The notes below the pieces were generated by a model, which searched no databases, was not told where the DNA came from, and saw nothing but the letters and a program-made list of their open reading frames with translations. The position numbers and the translations under genes are program-made. Positions 36,746 through 47,617 of a stretch of 64,000 nucleotides of DNA are shown in pieces (the first letter of the stretch is position 1; every line of letters begins with the position of its first letter). The stretch comes from Salvia splendens (taxonomy: Eukaryota; Streptophyta; Magnoliopsida; Lamiales; Lamiaceae), in contig NC_056053.1 in NCBI RefSeq assembly GCF_004379255.2, positions 24,176,188 through 24,240,187 on the forward strand, written 5' to 3'.

Positions 36746-37494
36746 GTGAATTACAAAAATGGTACATGATCTTTCACTTTCGCACGTAAATGGTACATGA
36801 TCTTTATTTTATATCGTTTTTTAATACCTATAAATCACATTTTTGGTACATGTTTCACCCCAAAAATGTCCTCTAAACAAATACATTTTTTCATTTGTGA
36901 CATAGAGGATATATTAGGCATATACAAAACTAGTACCAAAATTGATATTATAATATCTTTTCTCATTATCCTCACTCTTTATACTATTATTATTAATCAA
37001 TATTAATATTATTATATTGATGTTATAAATTAGTATTTAATTTATTTTTAAATATCATTTAAATATACTTAATTATGATTATAGTTATAATAATAATAAG
37101 TACTACTATTTTATATTAAATTAATAACTAATCAATATAGTCTTAATAAAAGTTTAAAGTTGTGAATGGTATTCATAATGATTTTAAGAGTTGAAAAAGA
37201 TGAAACATAAACTAAGGAGAAAAAAGAAAGAAAAAAAAGAAGATAAATACTAAAAGAAAGAAGAAAATGAAGAAAAAAGAAAAAAAGAAGAAACTAAAGA
37301 AGAAAGGAAGAAAAAAAAATCACATGTTTAGTACTATTTAATTGAACTTCCAAAAATATCCTCCATAATTAAAATATCACATGTTTGGTACCTAGAGTTA
37401 TTTTTGCCATGGAGTACTAAAAACGATATAAAATAAAGATCAGCTATCATTTATGTGCGAAAGTGAAAGATCATGTACCATTTATGTGGTTCAC
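36746..37494. mobile_element. Long-TIR non-autonomous DNA element (749 bp)
   Basis: The two ends are inverted repeats of about 75 bp. Left arm: gtgaa, aaatggtacatgatctttca, ctttcgcac, gatctttattttatatcg. Right arm: the complement of cgatataaaataaagatc, gtgcgaaagtgaaagatcat, 'gtaccattt', ttcac. The phrase ggtacatgatct occurs twice in the left arm, in tandem; the matching site in the right arm has drifted. The inside is AT-rich with a purine tract at about 37195-37315 and no intact ORF. It ends 364 bp before the first Hsc70 start codon. The superfamily is not clear; no unambiguous target duplication is seen. Confidence 0.78.
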
Positions 37495-37724
37495 ACTTTG
37501 GAAAAAGATCTCTCTTATAATATTACCGACTTATTAAAATGAACACTATATAAAATTAAAAGGTTTCTTAAATAAGAAAAAACGAAAAAGGTAAGAAAAA
37601 TAAAAACCAAGCGCGGCTATGTTCAAACCGTTCAAACCTAGCACTCCCTCCGCGCAAAAAACGCAGCCCATCCCCCACCGTCCGATTTCAAATCCAACGG
37701 CTCTCAATAATTAGGGTTTATTCA

Positions 37725-37737
37725 GAACATTCTAGAA
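37725..37737 (+). promoter_or_regulatory. Heat shock element, Hsc70 gene 1
   Basis: GAAcaTTCtaGAA is a perfect three-unit heat shock element (alternating nGAAn/nTTCn), 121 bp before the start codon. The identical 13-mer stands at the matching place in gene 2. Confidence 0.8.
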
Positions 37738-37857
37738 CGTCAAACCTAGCTCCCTCCCTCACATACAAACACCAGCTCATTTTCTGTAGCCCGGCCTCTC
37801 AATTCAAATCTAGTTTCCTTCACATCTATCTCCCAATTAGATCTGTAAACTGCTACT

Positions 37858-40598
37858 ATGGCTGGAAAGGGAGAGGGTCCGGCCATCGGCATCGATCTCG
37901 GCACCACCTACTCCTGCGTTGGTGTGTGGCAGCACGACCGTGTTGAGATCATTGCCAATGACCAGGGAAACAGAACCACGCCGTCGTATGTCGGCTTCAC
38001 AGACTCCGAGCGCCTCATCGGTGACGCCGCGAAGAATCAGGTCGCGATGAACCCGATCAACACAGTTTTTGGTACGGATTTTTGCGATCTGTGTACTAAT
38101 TGTTTTTATGATTTTGTCTGCTAGGTCTGTTTTAGATTGTAATTGAGTTTCTATTAGTCATGGATTGTGTACATATATATGTTCGTCGATTAGTAGGCCA
38201 AACATTCAGTGGTTATAAGTAGAACGATCTTGATACGCATGAAGCTGGGCATGATTTTGTCTGTTAGATCTGACTTGGATTGTGATTTAGTTGATTTATC
38301 GTGTTACCTTTGACTTGGAGTGGTTGTGGAATGGGAACATGTGTATCTGCGTCGATCTGCTTTGTTTGTTTAGTAGGCCAAGGATTTGATAGCTAGAAGT
38401 AGAATTATCTTAATAGACATGATGTTGAGCATGGATCTGTCTTGTTTTTACTATATCGCGTTAGATCTGAATCAGTATGATGCCGATTTCATCTTATGCA
38501 TATGCTGATTTAGTTTTTTAGTGACTATGACTATAAATTTTTACTGTAACTATGTTATGGAAGTGTAAATTTATGTAAATCCATACATAAACCATCTGTT
38601 CACAATCATAACTTGAAAACTAGATATTTTACATAGGCTTAATGCAGTGCTTGTTTTTAGCTTGTAATACCAGTTATTTAATTTGCCTACAGTTCACTCT
38701 ATCATCCTGGATTAAGTCAGATTGTTAATTTTGTTATTGCTAGTGTGATAGTTATTGAGTGTATTCATTCTGTTGGTATGCATTATTTTTATTGAATGCT
38801 CATTCTGTGTTGGATAGTATGGGTTTCAAGGGTTTCAAGTTGATCATTTCATTTTTTTTATTTTCCAGATGCCAAGAGGTTGATTGGAAGGCGGTTTACT
38901 GATGCCTCTGTTCAGAGCGACATTAAATTGTGGCCATTCAAGGTTTTTGCCGGACCTGCCGAAAAGCCAATGATCAGTGTTCAATACAAGGGCGAGGAGA
39001 AGCACTTTGCTGCTGAGGAGATTTCCTCCATGGTTTTGATGAAAATGAGGGAGATTGCTGAGGCTTACCTTGGTTCAGCTGTGAAGAATGCTGTCGTCAC
39101 TGTCCCAGCCTACTTCAACGACTCCCAGCGTCAAGCCACTAAGGACGCTGGAGTTATTGCTGGCCTCAATGTGATGCGTATCATCAATGAGCCCACTGCT
39201 GCTGCCATTGCTTATGGTCTTGACAAGAAGGCGACCAGTGTTGGCGAGAAGAATGTTTTGATCTTTGATTTGGGTGGTGGTACTTTTGATGTCTCTCTTC
39301 TCACCATCGAGGAGGGTATCTTCGAGGTGAAGGCTACTGCTGGTGATACTCACTTGGGTGGTGAGGACTTCGACAACAGAATGGTGAACCACTTTGTTCA
39401 GGAGTTTAAGAGGAAGAACAAGAAGGACATCAGTGGTAACCCAAGGGCCTTGAGAAGGTTGAGGACAGCTTGTGAGAGGGCGAAGAGGACTCTTTCGTCT
39501 ACTGCTCAGACCACCATTGAGATTGACTCTCTGTATGAGGGTATTGACTTCTACGCCCCCATCACCCGTGCTAGGTTCGAGGAGCTCAACATGGACTTGT
39601 TCAGGAAGTGTATGGAGCCTGTCGAGAAGTGCCTAAGGGATGCCAAGATGGACAAGAGCACTGTGCACGACGTTGTCCTTGTCGGAGGATCCACCAGGAT
39701 TCCCAAAGTTCAGCAGTTGTTGCAGGATTTCTTCAACGGCAAGGAGCTTTGCAAGAGTATTAACCCCGATGAGGCTGTTGCCTATGGTGCTGCAGTCCAG
39801 GCTGCCATCTTGAGCGGTGAGGGTAACGAGAAGGTCCAGGATCTATTGCTTCTCGATGTCACTCCCCTTTCTCTTGGTTTGGAAACCGCTGGAGGTGTCA
39901 TGACTGTCTTGATCCCAAGAAACACCACCATTCCCACCAAGAAGGAACAGGTTTTCTCGACCTACTCCGACAACCAGCCTGGTGTGTTGATCCAGGTCTT
40001 TGAAGGTGAGAGAACGAGGACACGTGACAACAACCTCCTCGGAAAGTTTGAGCTCTCCGGAATCCCTCCTGCTCCCCGTGGTGTCCCTCAGATCACTGTC
40101 TGCTTTGACATTGATGCTAATGGTATCCTCAATGTCTCGGCTGAGGACAAGACCACCGGCCAGAAGAACAAGATCACAATCACCAATGACAAGGGCAGGC
40201 TCTCCAAAGATGATATTGAGAAGATGGTCCAGGAGGCTGAGAAGTACAAGTCGGAGGATGAGGAGCACAAGAAGAAGGTTGAGGCCAAGAACGCCTTGGA
40301 GAACTATGCCTACAACATGAGGAACACTGTGAAGGACGAGAAGATCGCCTCCAAGCTGCCCGCTGATGACAAGAAGAAGATCGAGGACGCCATTGAGTCT
40401 TGCATCCAGTGGCTTGATGGGAACCAGCTGGGTGAGGCTGATGAGTTCGAGGACAAGATGAAGGAGCTTGAGAGTGTCTGCAACCCCATCATTGCCAAGA
40501 TGTACCAGGGAGCTGGAGGTGAAGCTCCAATGGACGATGATATCCCGGCCCCCAGCGGCGGCAGCAGTGCCGGACCCAAGATTGAGGAGGTCGACTAA
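37858..40598 (+). CDS. Cytosolic heat shock cognate 70 kDa protein, copy 1 (2 exons, 647 aa)
   Basis: Exons 37858-38071 and 38869-40598 join after the first base of an Asp codon to a 647-residue Hsp70. All signatures are present: IDLGTTYS at 12-19, [29 protein letters not shown] and the C-terminal EEVD that binds TPR co-chaperones. The EEVD and the lack of a transit peptide place it in the cytosol and nucleus, where it folds nascent and stress-damaged proteins using ATP. The single intron near codon 71 is the classical position for plant Hsc70 genes. It differs from copy 2 at about a dozen residues, mostly at the end ([15 protein letters not shown] against [15 protein letters not shown]). Its promoter keeps the heat shock element but has lost the TATA box seen in copy 2. 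Confidence 0.97.
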
Positions 40599-42608
40599 AT
40601 CTATTCCTGTGTTTAACCCCATGGCTTTGAGTATCCTATGTTTTTAAGGTTTTTGTTGGACAACATATGATTTTGATGCTGTTTTTGTCAGAATCATTTT
40701 AATGCTCTTTTAATATCAGTATCATGTTTTGGATTCTATAGTTTTTGCCTTTTTATTTTCTACTTTTTACTTTTTCTTTTGATTTCGATGGTTCTGGTTA
40801 TTATCTGCTGCATGAAATAACTAAAATTCTTCTTATGGTCTATCAAATTTCCATCTTATTGTGTTCTTGGAAATTAAATGAAAATTATGTTTTTTACGGT
40901 CATAATCCAAGATGACATTTTACTTGTATGAAATTAATTGAAAATAGTACAAAATATTCATTTGGAAATTAAATGAGAATAGTAAAACTATTCACTTGTG
41001 ATTTGGGTTTCTCTTTGGAATTATACTAGTTAACTTTTTTTTATTTACCAAAATCAACATTTTTCACATTATTATTTAGTTTATATATTTTTATTCTTTT
41101 TCATACTTTATTAATTAAATATTACTAGTATTTTAAACCTCGTAACTAAAATGAAATTATTATTAACGATGGATGGATGAGATTAGACATTGAATTCACA
41201 ATTTGCACTTTGATAAACCTTGAAAGAAAAACAGTAAAAAAGACCTTGCACTATAGAGAAATTCCCTCAGATATTTGATAAATGATTTGACTCAGCATAT
41301 CCATAACTATACATATTGAAAAAGAGAAATGCATCCTTCCTCTTGCAGTTTTTCCAGCCAACCAACTTTGAATTACTGCAGAAAGTGGAATATGATACTG
41401 TCCTCAACAGGAAAGAGTCTCATTATCAATTTCACCTATCCACCAAATTATTATCATACTCTTTATAATTCTATTTTCTACTTTCTCCATGTTTTATTTT
41501 TCTCTTATTTTATCCATTCCATATTTTTCTCTTTAATAATTTCGTAATTGTACATTAAAACTTTATAATCCACCAATACGACTATTTTTTCAACATTTTA
41601 ATCCAAATTAATTGCAATTTTATGATATTATCTACTACTATCATTTTCTAGGTGTCGTCCACATCAACACCATCTCATGGGGTATAATTTATTTATTTTT
41701 TATTGGTAGATATGTCAAAGCGGGATTAGATAAACAATCATGAGTTATGTTGTTATATTTGCTTTGCCGTTTTGTAACTATATGACCTCGTTTAAATCAT
41801 GTATCGGTACAAATCCCGTTTATTATTGTGATTTTGTTGTTGTTGTTTGCAGTTTGTATTTACCATATTAGCTGGTTTTAAGGCTCAAATTGGAATAGAC
41901 CCCTATTATTTTTGCGATTTTGCTATCATTTACTTTGCAATTCGTATTTACCACATAACTGAGTTTCAGCCATATATCGACACATTTCAGACTTATTGCT
42001 GTAATTTTCTCGTCGTTTCTTTGTAATATTTCGTATTTACCACAAAACCTAAGTTTTAAGCATAACCCTGTACAAATCTCACTTATTGTTGTGATTTTAT
42101 TGCCGTTTGCTTTGTTGTTCGTATTTATCACATGACCCAGAGTTTGTGGCAAGAAACGATACAAATCCCACTTATTATTACAATTTGTGTAAATATCCAA
42201 CGAAATTGAGGATATTATTTTTTCAGCTCGTTCTCCAATTCCTGATTATGGATATTTATTACGTATCAAACCAATGCGTACCAAAAGCGTGTAGTAGAGA
42301 TATTTCTATACTCAGAAAAAAGAATATAAACTTGCACCTTACCAAACACCACCCAAATTTACATGAAAATGACCCGACCTCAACTAAACACAAACATAAT
42401 TGAATTTTATCCGAACCAAATTTAAAATTTCAATTTGTTCGGATCAAATTTTCAGATATTCTACTCACCTAACCTCTAACCACACGTACCACAAATTTTT
42501 TTGTTCTAATACCGAACTTGTGATATCACTTATTCAGTTATTTTGTAATCGAGTAAGTAATAACAGAGTGGTATTTCTATTTTTAAAAACATATCACCTT
42601 GATATTAA
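40599..42608. other. Intergenic DNA between the Hsc70 genes, first part
   Basis: The Hsc70 copy-1 3' UTR, then AT-rich DNA without genes. A degenerate minisatellite lies at about 41770-42190. Sequence at about 42470-42560 resembles that at about 36550-36660, upstream of copy 1. Confidence 0.5.
41770..42190. repeat. Degenerate tandem repeat, unit about 85-90 bp
   Basis: About five diverged units share the order 'acaaatcccacttattgttg', 'tgattttnttgccgtttgctttg', 'ttcgtatttaccacat'. Examples of the last phrase start near 41855, 41940, 42030 and 42118. Units differ at many positions, so the array is old. Confidence 0.7.
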
Positions 42609-43043
42609 GGGCATCCACAACGGTGGCGTCCGTCGCCACGGCCGTCCGCGCCGCTGGCACGGACGCTACCCGTCGAGCAGCGCCGTGCCAGCGAGCAGCT
42701 GACGTGGCGCGTTGGGATTCGTCAACGGCATAGCCGTTGTGTTTAAATTTTTTTTAATTAAAAAATCAGTTTTTAATTAAAAAAACTGATAAAAAAATAT
42801 TTTTTTTCATTTCCCAAAAAAATATATCCGTTTATAACCATTTTTTTCCACTTTTTATTTTTTATTTTTTTTCATTTTTTTACCCCAAAAATACACACTT
42901 TCATCTATAAATACCCCCAATTTCACTCCCAAAAATTCACATCAAACTACACAATTCTCATCTTCATTCTTTCATATCCATTTTCATCTTCAATCTCTCA
43001 TATCCATTTTCATCTTCATTCTCTCATACCCTACAACATCACT

Positions 43044-43621
43044 ATGTCCGGTCAAGACGATAACCCTACGGGCTCCCACGGTTGGAACCCCGAATGGTTC
43101 GGGAGTCGCGGAATGCCGGGAGCGGCCGGAGCGAGGTCGACATCATCACTGCGGCGCTGAGCACCTACCAATCCATGAACGGTAAGTCGTTCAAGTACCT
43201 AAATGTTTGGCAGGAAACGAGGACGCACCCGAAGTATCTGGGAGACGTAATATCCTCCTCTAGCGGCTCCTCCAAACGGTCACGGTCGGCATCCATATCC
43301 CACGCCGGCGAAGAAGTGGCTAGCCAACTCGCCGAAGCTAACTTGGGTAGCCCCGACGCCGGACCAAGCGGTTCCCGACGCCAACCGTAAGGAAGGAAGA
43401 AGGCGGCGGCCGAACGCCGTCGCGCCGCGACTCCATCTGCCCCCGCCCCCGAACCCGCACCCTATGTTCCACCTCCACCCCCGAACAACTCGTTGTGGGC
43501 CCTTTTGGCCCAACTCAATATGGCCGATAGGTCAACTATGACCCCCACGCAACTTCAAACGCACGAGGACATGATATTGGGTCTCAAAAAACAATTGGGG
43601 TTGGTGCCGCCGGATGCGTAG
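43044..43621 (+). pseudogene. Decayed Harbinger ORF2-like (SANT/NAM-associated) protein
   Basis: The start ATG at 43044 opens MSGQDDNPTGSHGWNPEWFG, which soon stops in its frame. The main body lies in another frame from about 43120 (SEVDIITAALSTYQSMNG, FKYLNVWQETRTHPKYLGDV) and continues through an in-frame TAA at 43388-43390 to GRKKAAAERRRAA and ends near 43621 (ILGLKKQLGLVPPDA). The layout (WxxxxxHPKY-type motif, then a Ser-rich linker, then KKAAAER) matches the second protein of PIF/Harbinger elements, often annotated in plants as 'glutathione S-transferase T3-like' or NAM-associated. The N-terminal SANT/trihelix part is missing. Broken by an internal deletion or frameshift and a stop, so inactive. 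Confidence 0.7.
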
Positions 43622-43655
43622 TCTTCCTCGGGTAATATTAGCCAATAATCATGTA

Positions 43656-43834
43656 CTCCATCCGTCCCACACTACTTGCACTTATTTCCTTTCTGGGCGT
43701 CCCAAGTTATTTGCACTCTTTCCATTTTTAGTAACAATTTATACCTACAGCCGTAATTGTTTACTTTGTCTATCACTCATTCCTTAATCTCCGTGCCCAA
43801 AAGGAAAGGTGCGAGTAGTGCGGGACGGAGGGAG
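43656..43834. mobile_element. Stowaway-type MITE, copy 1
   Basis: Ends 'ctccatccgtcccacactac' and the complement 'gtagtgcgggacggagggag', flanked by TA on both sides. Length 179 bp, no coding capacity. Nested in the Harbinger-like element. Confidence 0.9.
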
Positions 43835-44067
43835 TAATTTTTAATTTTTAGGAGTTTAATTATGTAATTTTTAATTTTTAGTTTTTTAACCCCCGAACAA
43901 CTCGTTGTGGGCCCTTTTGGCCCAACTCAATATGGCCGATAGGTCAACTATGACCCCCACGCAACTTCAAACGCACGAGGACATGATATTGGGTCTCAAA
44001 AAATAATTGGGGTTGGTGCCGCCGGATGCGTAGTCTTCCTCGGGTAATATTAGCCAATAATCATGTA

Positions 44068-44246
44068 CTCCATCCGTCCCACACTACTTGCACTTATTTC
44101 CTTTCTAGGCGTCCCAAGTTATTTGCACTCTTTTCATTTTTAGTAACAATTTATACCTACATCCGTAATTGTTGACTTTGTCTATCACTCATTCCTTAAT
44201 CTCCGTGCCCAAAAGGAAAGGTGCGAGTAGTGCGGGACGGAGGGAG
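44068..44246. mobile_element. Stowaway-type MITE, copy 2
   Basis: Near-identical to the MITE 412 bp upstream, with the same ends and TA flanks. It arose by tandem duplication, not by a second insertion, because the flanks are duplicated too. Confidence 0.9.
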
Positions 44247-44836
44247 TAATTTTTAATTTTTAGGAGTTTAATTATGTAATTTTTAATTTTTAGTTTTTTA
44301 ATTATGTAATTTTTAATTTTTATGATTTTAATTATGTCTTTTTTATTTTATTTGTAATTTGTAATATTTATTATGGTTTTTAATGAATTTTAGTATTATG
44401 AAAATGTTTTTGTGTAATTGAATTTTAAATTAATTGTGCTCGTCCTTGCGGAAGAGCACAACTGTGGGTGTTGTACTCTTGCCAGAGAGCAGACAGAAAA
44501 AGTGGGGTCGGGCCCACAACCGTTCCGCTGGAAGAACACGGTTGTGGATGCTCTAAGTCAAGAATTCAGGAAATGAAAATATGATGTTTGAGTGGAGTAT
44601 CCAAGAAATGAAAATAAGGAGTATGTTACTTTTGAGTGTAACAAAAGTAATTAAGAAAGTTATCATTATAAAAAAGGAAAATAAAAAAATTAAAAAGTTT
44701 CTAAAATAAGAAAAAAATCGGGAAAAAGGAAACAAAATAAAAATCAAGCGCGGCTATGCTGTATCCGTTCAAACCTAGTTCTCTTCCACCGTCCGATTTC
44801 CGATCTGACGGCTCTCAGCGGTTAGGGATTTCTTCC

Positions 44837-44849
44837 GAACATTCTAGAA
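44837..44849 (+). promoter_or_regulatory. Heat shock element, Hsc70 gene 2
   Basis: GAAcaTTCtaGAA, identical to the element of copy 1 and 122 bp before the start codon. Conserved flanks (accgtccgatttc, acggctctca) show that the promoters were duplicated with the genes. Confidence 0.8.
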
Positions 44850-44872
44850 CTTCAAACACAGCTCCAACCCTA

Positions 44873-44884
44873 ATATATAAATAG
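44873..44884 (+). promoter_or_regulatory. TATA box of Hsc70 gene 2
   Basis: 'taatatataaatagcagctc' contains TATATAAATA about 90 bases before the start codon. The aligned sequence of copy 1 reads 'cacatacaaacaccagctc', which no longer matches a TATA box. Confidence 0.8.
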
Positions 44885-44970
44885 CAGCTCATATTCAGTT
44901 GCTCAGCCTCTCAGTTCAAATCTAGTTTTCCTTCACATCTTTCTCCCAATTAGATCTGTAAACTGCTACC

Positions 44971-47617
44971 ATGGCTGGAAAGGGAGAAGGTCCGGCCATT
45001 GGAATCGATCTCGGAACCACCTACTCCTGCGTTGGTGTGTGGCAGCACGACCGTGTTGAGATCATCGCCAATGATCAGGGAAACAGAACCACGCCGTCGT
45101 ATGTCGGCTTCACAGACTCCGAGCGCCTCATTGGTGACGCCGCGAAGAATCAGGTCGCGATGAACCCGATCAACACCGTTTTCGGTATGGATTTTTGCGA
45201 TCTGTGTTTATATTTTTTGATTTTGTCTGCTGGATCTGCTTCTGATTGTAATTGAGTTGATTTATCTTGTTTCCTTGAATTTCTATAAGTTTTGGATTGT
45301 GTACATCTATATGTTCGTCGGTTAATACGCATAATGCTGAGCATGAATCTGTCTTTAGTTTATCTATATCGCCTTAGATCTGATTCAGTTTGAAGCTGAT
45401 TTTCATCTTAGAATATGCTTTATTACGTTTGTAGTGGTTTTGTCTATCGTCTTATACTATATATAGAACAAATTATTGTAAATCCATTTATAAACCTTAT
45501 GTAACGCACGAAAATTTAATGCTCGGTGACCTAAGTCTACAGTTACTACTTGTAAACTAGATCATTTATATAGGACTGTTGCTGAGCTTTGTATTTAGCT
45601 TGTGGGATTGTAGTTTGCTATTGACTCACTTTAGCAGCTAGGATGTGATTGAATTGTTAAGATTGTTATTACTAGTTTGATAGTCATCGTGTTGTTCAGC
45701 ATTCTCTCACTGTTTGTTGTTTCTTCAGATTGTGTTGGTATGTATGCTTGCTATTGAGTGCTTGAATGTTTGTACATACTAACCTGTTAGTTGCCACCGG
45801 ATACCATTTTGAAACTGTTTGATGATAGAGAATTGGTTGGTGTTTTAGTTACACTATTGATAATTTCCCATTGTTATTTTCCAGATGCCAAGAGGTTGAT
45901 TGGAAGGCGGTTTACTGATGCCTCTGTTCAGGGCGACATTAAATTGTGGCCATTCAAGGTTTTTGCCGGACCTGCTGAAAAGCCAATGATCAGTGTTCAA
46001 TACAAGGGCGAGGAGAAGCACTTTGCTGCTGAGGAGATTTCCTCCATGGTTTTGATGAAAATGAGGGAGATTGCTGAGGCTTACCTTGGTTCAGCTGTGA
46101 AGAACGCTGTCGTCACTGTCCCAGCCTACTTCAACGACTCCCAGCGTCAAGCCACTAAGGACGCTGGAGTTATTGCTGGCCTCAATGTGATGCGTATCAT
46201 CAATGAGCCCACTGCTGCTGCCATTGCTTATGGTCTTGACAAGAAGGCGACCAGTGTTGGCGAGAAGAATGTTTTGATCTTTGATTTGGGTGGTGGTACT
46301 TTTGATGTCTCTCTTCTCACCATTGAGGAGGGTATCTTCGAGGTGAAGGCTACTGCTGGTGATACTCACTTGGGTGGTGAGGACTTCGACAACAGAATGG
46401 TGAACCACTTTGTTCAGGAGTTTAAGAGGAAGAACAAGAAGGACATCAGTGGTAATCCAAGGGCCTTGAGAAGGTTGAGGACAGCTTGTGAGAGGGCGAA
46501 GAGGACTCTTTCGTCTACTGCTCAGACCACCATTGAGATTGACTCTTTGTATGAGGGTATTGACTTCTACGCCCCCATCACCCGTGCTAGGTTCGAGGAG
46601 CTCAACATGGACTTGTTCAGGAAGTGTATGGAGCCTGTCGAGAAGTGCCTAAGGGATGCCAAGATGGACAAGAGCACTGTGCACGACGTTGTCCTTGTCG
46701 GAGGATCCACCAGGATTCCCAAAGTTCAGCAGTTGTTGCAAGATTTCTTCAACGGCAAGGAGCTTTGCAAGAGTATTAACCCCGATGAGGCTGTTGCCTA
46801 TGGTGCTGCAGTCCAGGCTGCCATTTTGAGCGGTGAGGGTAACGAGAAGGTCCAGGATCTGTTGCTTCTCGATGTCACTCCCCTTTCTCTTGGTTTGGAA
46901 ACCGCTGGAGGTGTCATGACTGTCTTGATCCCAAGAAACACGACCATTCCCACCAAGAAGGAACAGGTTTTCTCGACCTACTCCGACAACCAGCCTGGTG
47001 TGTTGATCCAGGTCTATGAAGGTGAGAGAACGAGGACACGTGACAACAACCTCCTCGGAAAGTTTGAGCTCTCCGGAATCCCACCTGCTCCCCGTGGAGT
47101 CCCTCAGATCACTGTCTGCTTCGACATTGATGCCAATGGTATCCTCAATGTCTCGGCTGAGGACAAGACCACCGGCCAGAAGAACAAGATCACAATCACC
47201 AACGACAAGGGCAGGCTCTCCAAGGATGACATTGAGAAGATGGTCCAGGAGGCTGAGAAGTACAAGTCGGAGGATGAGGAGCACAAGAAGAAGGTTGAGG
47301 CCAAGAACGCCTTGGAGAACTATGCCTACAACATGAGGAACACCGTCAAGGATGAGAAGATTGCCTCCAAGCTGCCCGCTGCTGACAAGAAGAAGATCGA
47401 GGACGCCATTGAGTCAAGCATCCAGTGGCTCGATGCGAACCAGCTGGCCGAGGCTGACGAGTTTGAGGACAAGATGAAGGAGCTTGAGAGTGTCTGCAAC
47501 CCCATCATTGCCAAGATGTACCAGGGAGCCGGGGGTGAGGCGCCGATGGACGACGATGATGTGCCAGCCCCCAGCGGCGTCAGCAGTGCTGGACCCAAGA
47601 TCGAGGAGGTCGACTAA
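44971..47617 (+). CDS. Cytosolic heat shock cognate 70 kDa protein, copy 2 (2 exons, 648 aa)
   Basis: Exons 44971-45184 and 45885-47617 join at the same codon as in copy 1, giving 648 residues. It carries [37 protein letters not shown] and the terminal EEVD, so it is a cytosolic or nuclear Hsp70 with the same chaperone role. It lies 4.4 kb downstream of copy 1 in the same orientation, a tandem duplicate. The coding exon is nearly identical to copy 1 for its first about 1.4 kb, including silent sites. The introns and UTRs share only scattered similarity. It has one more Asp in the tail ([10 protein letters not shown]). The promoter has both a heat shock element and a clear TATA box, so strong heat-inducible expression is likely (inference). 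Confidence 0.97.

Larger units (their letters stand above)
43478..44301. repeat. Tandem duplication, 412-bp unit, each with a Stowaway MITE
   Basis: Copy 1 (43478-43889) and copy 2 (43890-about 44301) are nearly identical; I see only a few substitutions (for example aaacaattgg against aaataattgg, tttctgggcg against tttctaggcg). Each unit spans the end of the Harbinger ORF relic and a whole MITE, so the duplication came after the MITE insertion. Confidence 0.9.
42609..44553. mobile_element. Non-autonomous PIF/Harbinger-like element (1945 bp)
   Basis: The element starts gggcatccacaacggtgg and ends with the complement of 'gagcatccacaaccgtg' (cacggttgtggatgctc), flanked by TAA on both sides (42606-42608 and 44554-44556). 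The GGGCATCCACAA ends with a 3-bp TAA/TTA target are typical of plant PIF/Harbinger elements. It carries its own TATA (ctataaataccc at about 42906) and a decayed ORF, but no transposase. A 412-bp tandem duplication with a nested MITE lies inside. Confidence 0.85.

Noticed and set aside
39075..40622. Long antisense ORFs over Hsc70 exon 2 (also 46091-47598)
   Set aside because: They mirror codon bias of the sense gene (Leu/Val-rich shadow frames) and have no independent signals.
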